From positions 1-41,192 of IMG/VR virus record IMGVR_UViG_3300045284_000220: a stretch of DNA of 41,192 nucleotides; one strand, given 5' to 3'. Of the stretch, positions 9,094 to 16,770 are shown piece by piece (the stretch's first letter is position 1; each line of letters begins with the position of its first letter). This stretch comes from a virus. The position numbers and the translations under genes are program-made. The notes below the pieces were generated by a model. It worked only from the letters and a program-made list of their open reading frames with translations. It was not told where the DNA came from and made no database searches.

Positions 9094-10605
9094 ATGGCGC
9101 TGTTGTTTTTGGAATCTTTCGACAAATACGGCCCGGTCAACAGCAATCCGACCTCCGTGAATGCGATGCTGACGGCCGGCGAATGGACGAGCGCTGGCGT
9201 CAATTGGTCTGTTGTCGCCGGGCTCAGCTCAACGGGGCAGGCGATTTCGGGAGGGATGGGTGGCGCCCTGCCTCTCGTCAAAACCCTCAGCGCTAATTAT
9301 TCGCGTTTGATCGGCGGCGTCCGGTTCGCCTCGAACCTCGTCGGAGGGTTCGCAGCCGGCGTAGGATTCGGTGACGCGGGGGCAGTTCAATGCACGATCA
9401 CGATCAACCCGGCCGGCACGATCAGCCTGCGTAACGGCCTCGCCACCAGCGCGACCATCCTGGCAACATCGGGGACCAGCGTCAGCGCAAACAGCACACA
9501 TTACCTCGAATGGGACATTACCTTCGGGAATAGCGCGGCTTATCAGGTTTGGCTCGACGGCGTGTCTCTCTTTAGCGGCACCGGAGACACGACGACGACG
9601 GCAAACAATACAGCCAATCAATTTATTTTGGCGGCTTCCGTCACCGCCACAATAACAATGACTTATGACGATCTCTACCTGTTCGACTCGACCGGCACCA
9701 CCAACAACGCGGTGCTCCTGACCTCGCCGCGCGTCGAGACGACCTTCCCAACCTCCGACAGCGCGGTTCAGTTTGCATTCGGCGCGGGAATCCTCGGCTC
9801 GAACGCCGCGCGTGTGGCTACGACGAGCGCCCCGGCGGCCGGCTCGCTGGTGCTGCGCCGGTTTACGCCGGCCGTCGCCGGCACGCTGGCGTCGATTACG
9901 ATTATGCCGGGCGGGACCAGTGCCCCGGCGAACTACCGCGGCGTCTGCTACGCCGACAGCGGCGGCACGGCGCCTGGTACGCTGATGTCGTCGGGCACTC
10001 AGGTCACGGGCGTCACCTCGGGTACGGCCGCCACGCTCCCTCTGACAACGCCGCAGAGCTTGAGCGCGGGGACGCAATACTGGATCGGCTTTATCAACGA
10101 CACGGCGGTTGTGTTGCAGCAATCGGACGGGAGCACCCTCGGTTACCGGGCTGCAAACACCTATGCTTCGGGTGCACCGGGAACAGCGCCCGCGATGACT
10201 AGCGGGCAGGCAAGCTGGCTCCTTTGGGGCAACCTGACCGGCATCAGCGGGGCCAACTACAACGAGGTGACCCAGCAACCGCCACCGGGCGCGCAGAGCT
10301 ACGTCTTCGACGCGACGGTCGGGCACGAAGACCTCTACAACTTCGGCGCTCTCAGCACGTCGCCGGCCTTTGTCTACGCGGTCGCCGTGAAGGGCTACAT
10401 CCAGAAATCGGACGCGGGCGCGAAGACGATCAGCCTGCGGATGAAATCGAGCGCGACTGACAGCGCCGGCTCGCTCGCCGGCCAGACGCCCGCCACGACC
10501 TACGGCTGGATGACGTCGCTGTTTCCGACCGATCCGAACGGCTCGATCGCCTGGACCGGGACCGCGCTAAATGCCGCCACCAGCGGCTTCCGCGTCGACA
10601 GCTAA
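9094..10605 (+). CDS. Concanavalin A-like minor tail protein
   Basis: The 503-residue protein begins MALLFLESFDKYGP, the start typical of virion proteins with a lectin-like (LamG or concanavalin A-like) first domain. In that domain (about 1-200) strands alternate with Gly/Ser turns, ending with TITMTYDDLYLFDSTG. A second part (about 245-350) resembles a beta-sandwich found in tail appendages. It probably contributes to surface glycan contact. It starts two bases after the previous gene and has no signal peptide. The domain calls come from sequence pattern only. Confidence 0.8.
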   Translation: MALLFLESFDKYGPVNSNPTSVNAMLTAGEWTSAGVNWSVVAGLSSTGQAISGGMGGALPLVKTLSANYSRLIGGVRFASNLVGGFAAGVGFGDAGAVQCTITINPAGTISLRNGLATSATILATSGTSVSANSTHYLEWDITFGNSAAYQVWLDGVSLFSGTGDTTTTANNTANQFILAASVTATITMTYDDLYLFDSTGTTNNAVLLTSPRVETTFPTSDSAVQFAFGAGILGSNAARVATTSAPAAGSLVLRRFTPAVAGTLASITIMPGGTSAPANYRGVCYADSGGTAPGTLMSSGTQVTGVTSGTAATLPLTTPQSLSAGTQYWIGFINDTAVVLQQSDGSTLGYRAANTYASGAPGTAPAMTSGQASWLLWGNLTGISGANYNEVTQQPPPGAQSYVFDATVGHEDLYNFGALSTSPAFVYAVAVKGYIQKSDAGAKTISLRMKSSATDSAGSLAGQTPATTYGWMTSLFPTDPNGSIAWTGTALNAATSGFRVDS

Positions 10606-10611
10606 GCAGCG

Positions 10612-11073
10612 ATGACTGATGCCCGGCTCGGCGGCCTTGGCCGGGAAGCACTCGTCGCCGAAGCGGGGCAGCTTCGGGCTGGCGGCGTCGTTCGCGAAGC
10701 GCTCATTGCGGGCGTCGGGCTCAGCGCCACCGTCACCAGCCAAGCCGCCGCGAGCGGCACGGCGACCGCGCTATTCGCCGGGGTGATCCTGTCGGCCTCG
10801 ATCAAGACGACGAACAGCAGTGCGCGGGCCGGACCGTTCAGTCTCCACATCAATCTCGGTGGGCGGGTCGGCGCGAGCTCGTCGACGCGCGGCGGGTTTG
10901 TCTCGACGCTCCTGCTGAGCGGCCGGATCATGGCGAAGTCGCAGGCCGAGCTCTTGCCGCTGGGCGTGCAGGGGTTGCAATGCCGGATCAGCGCGACCAG
11001 CGATGCCGAGGTCTTCGCTATCGTCGCCTCGATCCGCACTCAGCAGGGCGCGGTCACGATTATTAGTTCATGA
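10612..11073 (+). CDS. Unknown protein at the end of the tail cluster (153 aa)
   Basis: The product is small, Ala/Gly/Ser-rich and beta-like. Its start (ATG at 10612) lies six bases after the preceding stop. The sequence holds repeated Ala-Gly stretches (LIAGVGLSATVTSQAAASG) but no clear membrane helix or catalytic motif. It is probably another minor virion protein, judging only from co-orientation and tight spacing with the fibre genes. Confidence 0.65.
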   Translation: MTDARLGGLGREALVAEAGQLRAGGVVREALIAGVGLSATVTSQAAASGTATALFAGVILSASIKTTNSSARAGPFSLHINLGGRVGASSSTRGGFVSTLLLSGRIMAKSQAELLPLGVQGLQCRISATSDAEVFAIVASIRTQQGAVTIISS

Positions 11074-11076
11074 GCG

Positions 11077-11232
11077 ATGAAATGGGGCCGGCTACGTCAA
11101 GAGGGGTTTTTGACGATTGCGATTGTACTAGCGGCGAGCGTAATCCTCGGCGCACTACTTCCGCATTTGGAGCCGAAGGCCGGGCTGCTGATAATCGCGG
11201 TCTTAGCCTTGCTGCTCGGTTGGGTGCCTTGA
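11077..11232 (+). CDS. Two-helix small membrane protein, holin candidate (51 aa)
   Basis: A 51-codon frame starts three bases after the previous stop. The product has a short basic N-terminus (MKWGRLRQ), a hydrophobic helix (about 11-29), a short turn holding Pro-His-Leu-Glu-Pro-Lys, and a second hydrophobic helix (about 36-51). Small two-helix proteins at the end of a phage late operon are often holins or pinholins that permeabilise the inner membrane. No endolysin is visible next to it, so the lysis role is an inference from shape and position. Confidence 0.65.
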   Translation: MKWGRLRQEGFLTIAIVLAASVILGALLPHLEPKAGLLIIAVLALLLGWVP

Positions 11233-11234
11233 GC

Positions 11235-11510
11235 TTACCGGCAACCGTCGCGCGCGGTCATCTTGTGCGGCGGCGGGCAGAGCGGGATGGCGCCGGGATC
11301 GAGATGGGCGCGGCGCCGCGCCTCGATTTGCGCTTCCTGAAAGGAATGCGTTGTGGTTCCGATCGCTTGACAAATCACCATGTCAACAGGGTCCACAATC
11401 GGTTTATGGCATCCCGGCCAAAGCGCTTCGAGTGGTTCATCGGCGCTTGCTGCGCCGCAAAGTGCGCCAGCCAGCAGCGCAGCGGCGGCGAGCGATTTGA
11501 CGGGGTTCAT
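11235..11510 (-). CDS. Small secreted Cys-containing protein (91 aa), leftward in the late operon
   Basis: The ATG has a strong ribosome site (AGAAGGA) about five bases upstream. The N-terminus is a textbook Sec signal: a Lys, a hydrophobic Ala/Leu core (SLAAAALLAGALCG) and an AASA cleavage site before Asp-Glu. The mature part is about 68 residues with four Cys, which could form two disulphides in the periplasm. No lipobox is evident. The gene is convergent with the membrane protein gene, two bases apart, and opposes the late operon. It could be a lysogenic-conversion or superinfection gene, or act in the envelope during lysis. The family is not recognised. Confidence 0.7.
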   Translation of the reverse strand: MNPVKSLAAAALLAGALCGAASADEPLEALWPGCHKPIVDPVDMVICQAIGTTTHSFQEAQIEARRRAHLDPGAIPLCPPPHKMTARDGCR

Positions 11511-11617
11511 ATTTCCTTCTCTGAGCTAAGGCCAAACTCTCGAAGAATAATCGGCAGGCTGCGGCGCCGGCCGGATAGTTCCGGCCAGAAACTTGATAAT
11601 CAGCACTTTGTACCGCT

Positions 11618-11634
11618 GCCGGCCGCGGGCCGGC
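11618..11634. other. GC-rich perfect hairpin between divergent genes
   Basis: GCCGGCC and GGCCGGC flank a three-base GCG loop. A second perfect stem, GGCCGG/CCGGCC with a six-base loop, lies near 11570-11586. Both are in the 152-bp gap between the leftward secreted-protein gene and the rightward Pro-rich gene. There is no T run on either side, so a simple intrinsic terminator is not supported. Confidence 0.45.
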
Positions 11635-11662
11635 GCTCAACCCTTTGTTAAGGTAATTAGCT

Positions 11663-12160
11663 ATGCAACCGTTTCTCGCGATGATTACGCCTCTGACCGG
11701 AGACGCCGGGGGTACGCCAGGGGTGCCGACGCATCCGATTGTCACTCCGCCGCCGTATCCCTCGCACCCGATCGTTATCCCCCCGGATGCCATCGGACCA
11801 GGGGTGCCGACGCATCCGATCTACCTTCCGCCGCCGGGGCATCCGTCACATCCGATCGTCATTCCGCCGGGTGCGATTGGGCCGGGCGTCCCGACGCATC
11901 CGATCGTGCTGCCGCCGCCGGGGCATCCGTCGCATCCGATCGTCATGCCGGGTCCCGGTGTGCCGACGCACCCGATCGCGTTGCCGCCGATCGTGCCCGG
12001 TGGCCCGCCGATTGATCTTCATCCGTCGCACCCGATCGTATATCCGCCACCGCCGCCGGAGGGTGTGAAGCCGCCGCCGGAAGATGGTGGCTGGGGCTAC
12101 ATCGAACCTTATGGCTGGGGATACTTTCCGGCGCAGGACGAGCCATCACCGAAGGCGTAG
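11663..12160 (+). CDS. Pro/His-rich repeat protein (165 aa)
   Basis: The ATG at 11663 has AAGG about nine bases upstream. After a short N-terminus, the protein is four imperfect copies of a unit of about 24-28 residues containing GVPTHPI, then LPPPGH, then PSHPIVIPP. Copies start near residues 19, 46, 74 and 98. The C-terminus is Trp/Gly/Tyr-rich (GGWGYIEPYGWGYFP). There is no signal peptide. Regularly spaced His in a proline scaffold could bind metal or act as a rigid spacer. The function is unknown to me, and the position after the holin candidate leaves a lysis or virion role open. Confidence 0.7.
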   Translation: MQPFLAMITPLTGDAGGTPGVPTHPIVTPPPYPSHPIVIPPDAIGPGVPTHPIYLPPPGHPSHPIVIPPGAIGPGVPTHPIVLPPPGHPSHPIVMPGPGVPTHPIALPPIVPGGPPIDLHPSHPIVYPPPPPEGVKPPPEDGGWGYIEPYGWGYFPAQDEPSPKA

Positions 12161-12377
12161 AGCCGAGCCGGCGGAACGAAAAAGAGCCCGACGCACAGGG
12201 GAGGCGCCGGGCCAAGGCCGGGAGGTTCGATGCCCGAACCTCGCCGGCGATCCTATACCGTAAGGTGGTCCGGAGCTACCGGGCCGGAAAATCGCCGCTA
12301 GCGGCCTTGCGGCAGGGCGCTAGCCTGGGGAAGCCGGCGCCGGCTACTATCCCCGCTCAGAACCGCTCAGGCCCGCT
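12161..12377. other. Noncoding gap with hairpins
   Basis: No convincing gene lies here. The stretch holds a perfect 8-bp stem (GAGGTTCG/CGAACCTC, 12222-12242, five-base loop) and an imperfect GCCCG/CGGGC stem near 12187-12212. Neither is followed by a T run. The region could carry an attenuator or an RNA structure ahead of the small gene at 12378. Confidence 0.4.
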
Positions 12378-12629
12378 ATGAACAGCCAGACCCGCGCCGT
12401 CGCCGCTCTCGTCGATCAGATCCGCCCGCTACTCGCCGGACAGCCCGCGCCAATTGTAGGCGCCGTGCTCGCCGATCTTCTCGCGATCTGGCTGGCCGGG
12501 CACCACGTTCCCGGCGATGCGGACAAAACCCGCTCGACGCGCGCCTTCCTCCTAGCGATGCATTGCTCCCAGGTCCGCCAACTCGTGCCGGTCAATGCGA
12601 AGATGGTCGGGACCGAGCCGGCGGGGTAA
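12378..12629 (+). CDS. Small helical hypothetical protein (83 aa)
   Basis: The ATG at 12378 opens an 83-residue, mainly helical product (VAALVDQIRPLLAG, then GAVLADLLAIWLAG, then a basic helix). It has a conserved-looking His-His before a charged turn (GHHVPGDADKT). No membrane helix is long enough to be sure of. It is the last rightward gene before the terminator region and the integrase block. The family is not recognised; codon use and high GC match the neighbours. Confidence 0.65.
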   Translation: MNSQTRAVAALVDQIRPLLAGQPAPIVGAVLADLLAIWLAGHHVPGDADKTRSTRAFLLAMHCSQVRQLVPVNAKMVGTEPAG

Positions 12630-12729
12630 GACAGGGCGGCTCGAAAGCCCTTGGTTTCGCTTCGGACGCTTGCCGGGGTAGGGTAGGACAATCTTCAGCC
12701 GGAGCGCCGCGGCAATCCTATGTTTTCCC

Positions 12730-12776
12730 AAAAAAAATCCAACAACCCGGCGAAACCGGATCGCCGAATTGCTGGA
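12730..12776 (-). terminator. Leftward intrinsic terminator after the integrase operon
   Basis: Read on the minus strand, a two-part stem (TCCAGCAA with TTGTTGGA, and CGGCGA with TCGCCG) is followed by eight T. It lies just beyond the end of the leftward gene at 12809 and would stop transcription from the integrase block. Confidence 0.75.
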
Positions 12777-12805
12777 TTGAAATCATTCGTCTTTTCGCGG
12801 TTTTT

Positions 12806-12838
12806 GTCTTACCCGATAGCGGGGTAAGACAATTTTTT
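12806..12838 (+). terminator. Rightward intrinsic terminator at the end of the late operon
   Basis: A perfect 9-bp stem (GTCTTACCC with GGGTAAGAC, seven-base loop) is followed by AA and six T on the plus strand. It overlaps the last codons of the leftward gene at 12809. It should stop readthrough of the long late operon into the integrase block. Confidence 0.75.
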
Positions 12839-13117
12839 AGCGGCGATCTGCGCGGGCGACAGCGTTTCGCGCGGATCGACCCGGTAGGACCCATCCGGTT
12901 GTCGATGGTAGACAAAAAGCACCAGCGTTTCCCGCCGAGTATCGTTTCGTCGGCCGATGACGCTCTGGTAACAGCGCCGGAAACCGGGGGAAACATCATC
13001 GGGTTCGGGCCACAGAAAGTGGACCATTCCGGTCTTGCCGAATTTGACGAGAGCGACCCTCTCAGCAATCACGCGGGCGGCTTCCATCGGGGAGCGGGCA
13101 ATAACCTTGCGGCTCAT
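12809..13117 (-). CDS. Hypothetical protein downstream of the integrase (102 aa)
   Basis: The ATG overlaps the integrase stop by four bases (ATGA), so translation is probably coupled. The first half is helical and basic (MSRKVIARSPMEAARVIAER); the second has beta-like segments with VLFVYHRQPDGSYRVD. It is not an obvious excisionase, as there is no clear winged-helix or MerR-like motif. Coupling to the integrase suggests a role in integration control or lysogeny, but the family is unknown to me. Confidence 0.7.
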   Translation of the reverse strand: MSRKVIARSPMEAARVIAERVALVKFGKTGMVHFLWPEPDDVSPGFRRCYQSVIGRRNDTRRETLVLFVYHRQPDGSYRVDPRETLSPAQIAAKKLSYPAIG

Positions 13118-14247
13118 GACAGTCCTCCCGCCGCCCGCTTGTACGCGGTCCGCGCTTCGCGAGCGAGCTTCGCGTTGTTCCGCTTCTTCGTATAGACCTC
13201 GATCGCCTTCGGATCGCGGTCGCCGAGCGCCGCGCCGATCCCGTAGTGGCTCGCGTTGTCATCGGCGAGCCGGCAGCCGAACGACTTCCTAAGACCATGC
13301 GCGCGGCAACAATCCGGCAAGCCGGCGGCCTTCGCCCATTTCGCGATATGCCGGCCGATCAGATCCTCGTTGTACGGCTTGCCGTTCTTCCGGAGTAGGA
13401 ACGGCAGATCTCGCGCCAATTGCCGCGGCGGCACAAGATCGAGACACGGCTTTAGGTACGGGCTGCGGAGATCATTCAACACGAAGCCGACGACCTCGAC
13501 CTTGGTTGACCGATCGGTTTTCCGCGGCGTGAATACAAGCTCGCCGCCGTCGTCGATATCCTTCCAGCCGAGCCGGATCGCGTCCGACCGGCCGCGCGCG
13601 CCGGTTTCATAGAGTAATTCGAGCGCGAGCCGCGCCGTGGTTCCGACCGGCCAGAATTGCCGATATTGCTCGATCTCGGCCTCGGTCCAGGTATGGTTGC
13701 CATCCGGATTTTCGAGCGGTAATTTTTTCATACCGAAGGTCGGCCGGTTGCGCCGGTCCAGCTTCAACTCGACTTCGGCGAACGCAAACACCTTGTTGAG
13801 CGCTTGCAGCATCGCGTTGTGGGCGCTCGCGCTGTAACGGTCCGCCGGCCAGTCCGGATCGCCCTTGCCGGTTGCCGCGCCGCGGAGTAGCGACTTGACG
13901 TTATGCGGCTCGACCTCCGCGACTTGGTAGCTGCCCCACCGCTTTTTCATGTAGCGCAGCGACGGCAGGAGATATTTCCGGCTCGCCGGTTTGAGCGCGA
14001 CCAGCCAATCCGGATCTTGCTGGTAGGCGGCGAGGATCGCGGCGAAGGTGCCGCGCGCCGCGCGCGGTTCCGGTTGCGTCGACTCGGCCGGCAGTTCGCG
14101 GCCTTCCTTTAGCGCGGCGAGTGTCCGGTGCCACTCCGGCGAGCCCGGTTCCGCGCGTATCCGCTTTTTCAGCTTACCCGGCCGGCGGAAATAATAAACG
14201 ATCCTGCCGTGCCGGGTTCTTTCTCTCGTAACGTAGTCTTTGTTCAT
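13114..14247 (-). CDS. int: Tyrosine-family integrase
   Basis: The 377-residue protein carries an N-terminal arm-binding-like basic region, a core-binding domain (about 65-175) and a tyrosine recombinase catalytic domain. Visible catalytic elements are Arg in ETGARGRSDAIRLGW, a Lys in the TPRKTDRST hairpin, His-x-x-Arg in AHGLRKSFG, and the nucleophile Tyr in EVYTKK. The usual second His (in LGH) is Asp here (ALGDRD). It catalyses site-specific integration, and usually excision, of the phage. The ribosome site GGAGA lies about ten bases before ATG. It makes the phage temperate. Confidence 0.93.
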   Translation of the reverse strand: MNKDYVTRERTRHGRIVYYFRRPGKLKKRIRAEPGSPEWHRTLAALKEGRELPAESTQPEPRAARGTFAAILAAYQQDPDWLVALKPASRKYLLPSLRYMKKRWGSYQVAEVEPHNVKSLLRGAATGKGDPDWPADRYSASAHNAMLQALNKVFAFAEVELKLDRRNRPTFGMKKLPLENPDGNHTWTEAEIEQYRQFWPVGTTARLALELLYETGARGRSDAIRLGWKDIDDGGELVFTPRKTDRSTKVEVVGFVLNDLRSPYLKPCLDLVPPRQLARDLPFLLRKNGKPYNEDLIGRHIAKWAKAAGLPDCCRAHGLRKSFGCRLADDNASHYGIGAALGDRDPKAIEVYTKKRNNAKLAREARTAYKRAAGGLS

Positions 14248-14291
14248 TTCGCCTGTTCTCCGATGTTCAAGGACAACAGCTAAAAAGTATT

Positions 14292-14323
14292 GGGCGGCCT
14301 GGATTTTTTCCAGCTTCCCGCCC
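14292..14323. other. Hairpin upstream of the integrase gene
   Basis: GGGCGG and CCGCCC enclose an inner perfect stem, CTGGA-TTTTT-TCCAG. It lies in the 85-bp gap between the early leftward gene at 14333 and the integrase start. It could be an attenuator or a protein site limiting integrase expression. No T run follows on the minus strand. Confidence 0.4.
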
Positions 14324-14332
14324 TAACCCGTT

Positions 14333-14575
14333 CTACCGCTTCGCGGTTTTCGCGGCGGCGGCCCTCTCATCGTGCTCGCGGCATTCTTCGTCAAGCGCCG
14401 ATCCGGCCGGCGAGCGCTCGCCTTCGATCGGCGGCACTTCCGGCGGTTCGCCGGGGATGATATGCACGCCATCTTTGCGAATCCAAACGTCGGCAATCGA
14501 GACGCCGGCATCTCGGACCGCCTTGACGGCGGCGGTAACGTCACGTTGGCGAAAGCTCAGGCGATCACGAGCCAT
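14333..14575 (-). CDS. Small hypothetical protein of the leftward operon (80 aa)
   Basis: The start ATG at 14575 was chosen because the gene then overlaps its upstream neighbour by only 11 bases. The product reads MARDRLSFRQRDVTAAVKAV, then a short beta-like segment (VWIRKDGVHIIPGE), then an acidic and basic C-terminal tail. This looks like a small phage protein with a helix and strand core that recurs in proteobacterial prophages, but I cannot name it. It is the last gene before the integrase. Confidence 0.7.
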   Translation of the reverse strand: MARDRLSFRQRDVTAAVKAVRDAGVSIADVWIRKDGVHIIPGEPPEVPPIEGERSPAGSALDEECREHDERAAAAKTAKR

Positions 14576-14801
14576 GATTACCGCAACGCTCCGCGGCTTG
14601 CGCCGCCGCGCGGCCGAGCTCCGTCTCCCAGAACACCCGCAGATCATGCCGGCAACCGGACAGCAGCGTCCCGGCGGCATCCGCCAAAGCGCGCAACGCG
14701 ACCGCCTCGCCGGCTTCCTGATGGATGATCTCGCGGATGATCCCGACGAGTAGCATGTCGGCGCGTGTTTCCTCGATCGGTGAGAGGCGAATCATGGTCA
14801 T
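14565..14801 (-). CDS. Small hypothetical protein (78 aa)
   Basis: The protein starts MTMIRLSPIEETRADMLLVG and is mainly helical, with a Trp-Glu-Thr-Glu segment near the end. Its ATG overlaps the upstream stop by four bases (14798-14801). There are no membrane or catalytic motifs. It belongs to the leftward lysogeny and recombination operon. Confidence 0.65.
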   Translation of the reverse strand: MTMIRLSPIEETRADMLLVGIIREIIHQEAGEAVALRALADAAGTLLSGCRHDLRVFWETELGRAAAQAAERCGNHGS

Positions 14802-15085
14802 GCCGAGCCCTTGATTTCGGGCTGGCCCTCAAACCGCGCAATCATTTCCTTCATCAGCGTGACCACGTCGCGGCGGTCGGCGCCGTTGCTGATGTAGTTG
14901 CAACGGCCCTCGACATCGCCGAACGGATAAACCATCAGGCAAAAGCCGACCTTGCGCGCGTCGCCCTTGGCGTCGCCGTTGAATAATTCATCGAGCGCCG
15001 ACGCGATCGTGTTCATTTTCCGGAGATACTCCGGCTCGATCGGCGCATCGCCGAGACGCTCGCCGCGCCGCTTGGCTTCACCCAT
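14798..15085 (-). CDS. Conserved-type phage protein starting MGEAKRR (95 aa)
   Basis: The ATG at 15085 follows a strong ribosome site (AAGGAGG) and touches the ATPase stop (TGATG). The product begins MGEAKRRGERLGD, an N-terminus I associate with many phage hypotheticals. It continues with a helix (IASALDELFN) and a beta segment (VGFCLMVYPFGDVEGRCNYI), then a helical end. The function is unknown. Coupling to the ATPase gene suggests it works with the recombination set. Confidence 0.75.
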   Translation of the reverse strand: MGEAKRRGERLGDAPIEPEYLRKMNTIASALDELFNGDAKGDARKVGFCLMVYPFGDVEGRCNYISNGADRRDVVTLMKEMIARFEGQPEIKGSA

Positions 15086-16770
15086 CACGCCGCCTCCTTC
15101 GCCTGCCGCGCCGGCTCGAGGACGCCGCCGGCGAGCCAGTAGGATTGTCCGAGCCCGGCCGCTTCGAGATCCGGCACCTGATCGCGCCGCGATAGCGTCA
15201 TCGCTACCAGCGCCGACACGCCGGATGCGTCGAGCATCGCGAATAGCCCGGACCGGGCCGGCGCATCGAGAATATCGGCGCCGTCGACGATGACCGCGTC
15301 GGACCCGTCCAGGCACGCCATCGCCAACTGCAGGACCGCCGCGACCCGGTACTGTTCCGATGAGGACAACATGCCGTAGGGGCGGCCGTCGTAGCGCAGC
15401 GCCATATCGGCATCGATGTCCACCCGCTTCCAGCCGGCCTCATCGGTCAGGGCGCGTAATTGCTTCTCGACGAACACGGCGCGAACCTTGTTCAGCTTAC
15501 GGGCCCGCAGCCCGTCGCCGGCGAGTAGGTCGAGAACGATCTCGTTTGACTCGATCTTCTCGTTGATGTCATCGGCCTCGCCCTTCATGCGGAATTCGCT
15601 GAGCCGCTTCTCGGCCCGGCTCAACGCCAGCTTTGCCGCCTCGATGTCTGTTCCTGTTTCGGTCGCAGCCGGCCAGTTGGCGATTCGTTCTTTCGCGGCC
15701 CGCGATCGTTCGACCGCGGCACGCGCGTCCGCCTCCGCCCGCCGCGCCATGTTGAGCGCGTCTGTGGCATAGGCGAGCTTGCCCTCGGCGTCGCCAATCG
15801 CCATGCGCCGCTGTTTGACATCGACCTCGCTCGGCGGCACCGCCACCGGCTTTTCGAGCCGGAGCTCGACGAGGTTGACGCGGTTGACGACGATCGCCGC
15901 GCCGCAATGGGGGCAAGGCATCGTAGGAGCCTGCTCTACAGGGGGGAGCGCTATCCGCCCTTGCTGAGCTACATGGAGCGCTTCGGCACGCTCCGCGACC
16001 GTCCGCTCGGCTTTGAGCGCATCGCCGCTGCGCGCGTCGAATTGATCGGCCTCGTCGGTTAGCCGCTCGCGCTCGGTCCGCGATACCGCCGCCGCGGAGA
16101 CCGCCGCGTCGTGATCGGCCTGGGCGCGCGCGACCGCCGCCATCAGCTCGGGCTCGTTGAGCGATGGGTCGGCCAGATCCGGCCGCCAGTTCGCCGCGAT
16201 CCGGCTGCCGTAATTCAGTCCGGTGATCTGCCGCCAGCGGCCTTTGAGCTCGGCGCCGCGATCCTTGCGCAGCGCGTGCGCCTTGTCCCAGCCCTGTTGC
16301 TCGATCAGCTTCCATACCGCCGCGATCGTCTCGTCGGGCCAGCCCTGGTCGGCGAGCTCGGCTTGCAGATCCTCGAAGGTCGGATCGGCCCGCAGATATT
16401 CGGACAGCACTCGCGCGCGGTCGCGCGGCGCCATCGTTACCACGCTCGAAAGGCCGGCGGCATATTCGCTCGCTTCCGGCGCCTTGCCCTCGCGGACGAT
16501 CTGCGCCGCCGGCCAAGTGATCGAGGCGGTCCCCTGGTCGCTGGCGATCTCGACCCGGCCGATGCCGGTGCCCGCACGAACAAACAGCCCCGCCGTCCCC
16601 TTGGTCATGCCCTCGACCGGCAGCGCGTCGCCGGTCAAGGCCGCGGCGATCGCCTGGGCGAGCGAAGTCTTGCCGGCCGCGTTGGGGCCGGCGACAAGCG
16701 CGATCGGGTTGCACTCGCCGGCGGCGCGCTCTAGGCCGCGGACATCATGCGCGCGGAATTGGAAACTCAC
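15085..16770 (-). CDS. Rad50/SbcC-like AAA ATPase
   Basis: The GTG at 16770 is preferred over a longer ATG start. It overlaps the upstream stop as GTGA, has AAGGAG eight bases upstream, and places Walker A (GPNAAGKTS) at residues 28-36, as in SMC-type proteins. Long helical arms (about 190-440) flank a CPHCG motif near residue 285 that resembles a Rad50 zinc hook. A signature-like LSSSEQYRVA and a Walker B (AVIVDGADI) lie near residue 485-500. Phage proteins of this type act with a nuclease or annealing protein in DNA repair and recombination. The 561 residues are short for SbcC, which suits a phage version. Confidence 0.85.
   Translation of the reverse strand: MSFQFRAHDVRGLERAAGECNPIALVAGPNAAGKTSLAQAIAAALTGDALPVEGMTKGTAGLFVRAGTGIGRVEIASDQGTASITWPAAQIVREGKAPEASEYAAGLSSVVTMAPRDRARVLSEYLRADPTFEDLQAELADQGWPDETIAAVWKLIEQQGWDKAHALRKDRGAELKGRWRQITGLNYGSRIAANWRPDLADPSLNEPELMAAVARAQADHDAAVSAAAVSRTERERLTDEADQFDARSGDALKAERTVAERAEALHVAQQGRIALPPVEQAPTMPCPHCGAAIVVNRVNLVELRLEKPVAVPPSEVDVKQRRMAIGDAEGKLAYATDALNMARRAEADARAAVERSRAAKERIANWPAATETGTDIEAAKLALSRAEKRLSEFRMKGEADDINEKIESNEIVLDLLAGDGLRARKLNKVRAVFVEKQLRALTDEAGWKRVDIDADMALRYDGRPYGMLSSSEQYRVAAVLQLAMACLDGSDAVIVDGADILDAPARSGLFAMLDASGVSALVAMTLSRRDQVPDLEAAGLGQSYWLAGGVLEPARQAKEAA

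Larger units (their letters stand above)
12620..12840. repeat. GGTARGACA repeat cluster, possible attP or integrase arm sites
   Basis: The motif GGGGTAAGACA occurs near 12623 and again near 12821. A variant GGGTAGGACAAT lies near 12680, and an inverted copy GTCTTACCC lies at 12806. The cluster sits downstream of the integrase operon in the gap between convergent blocks, a usual position for attP. No core sequence can be named without the host attachment site. The two outer copies also take part in a terminator hairpin, so the repeats may have another cause. Confidence 0.3.

Noticed and set aside
9229-10326. A 365-codon frame on the minus strand
   Set aside because: It is antisense to the lectin-like gene and gives Arg/Ala-rich sequence typical of GC-rich shadow frames.
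11070-11651. A 193-codon frame on the plus strand
   Set aside because: It is in a different frame from the 51-residue membrane protein and antisense to the secreted protein gene, with low-complexity composition and no motif.
12181-12260. A tRNA-like hairpin (GAGGTTCG/CGAACCTC)
   Set aside because: The loop is five bases, not the seven of a T-arm, and no acceptor, D-arm or anticodon arm can be folded around it.
15569-16714. A 381-codon open frame on the minus strand
   Set aside because: It is a shifted frame inside the ATPase gene. The product is Arg/Gly/Ala-rich with no domain, whereas the other frame has Walker motifs.
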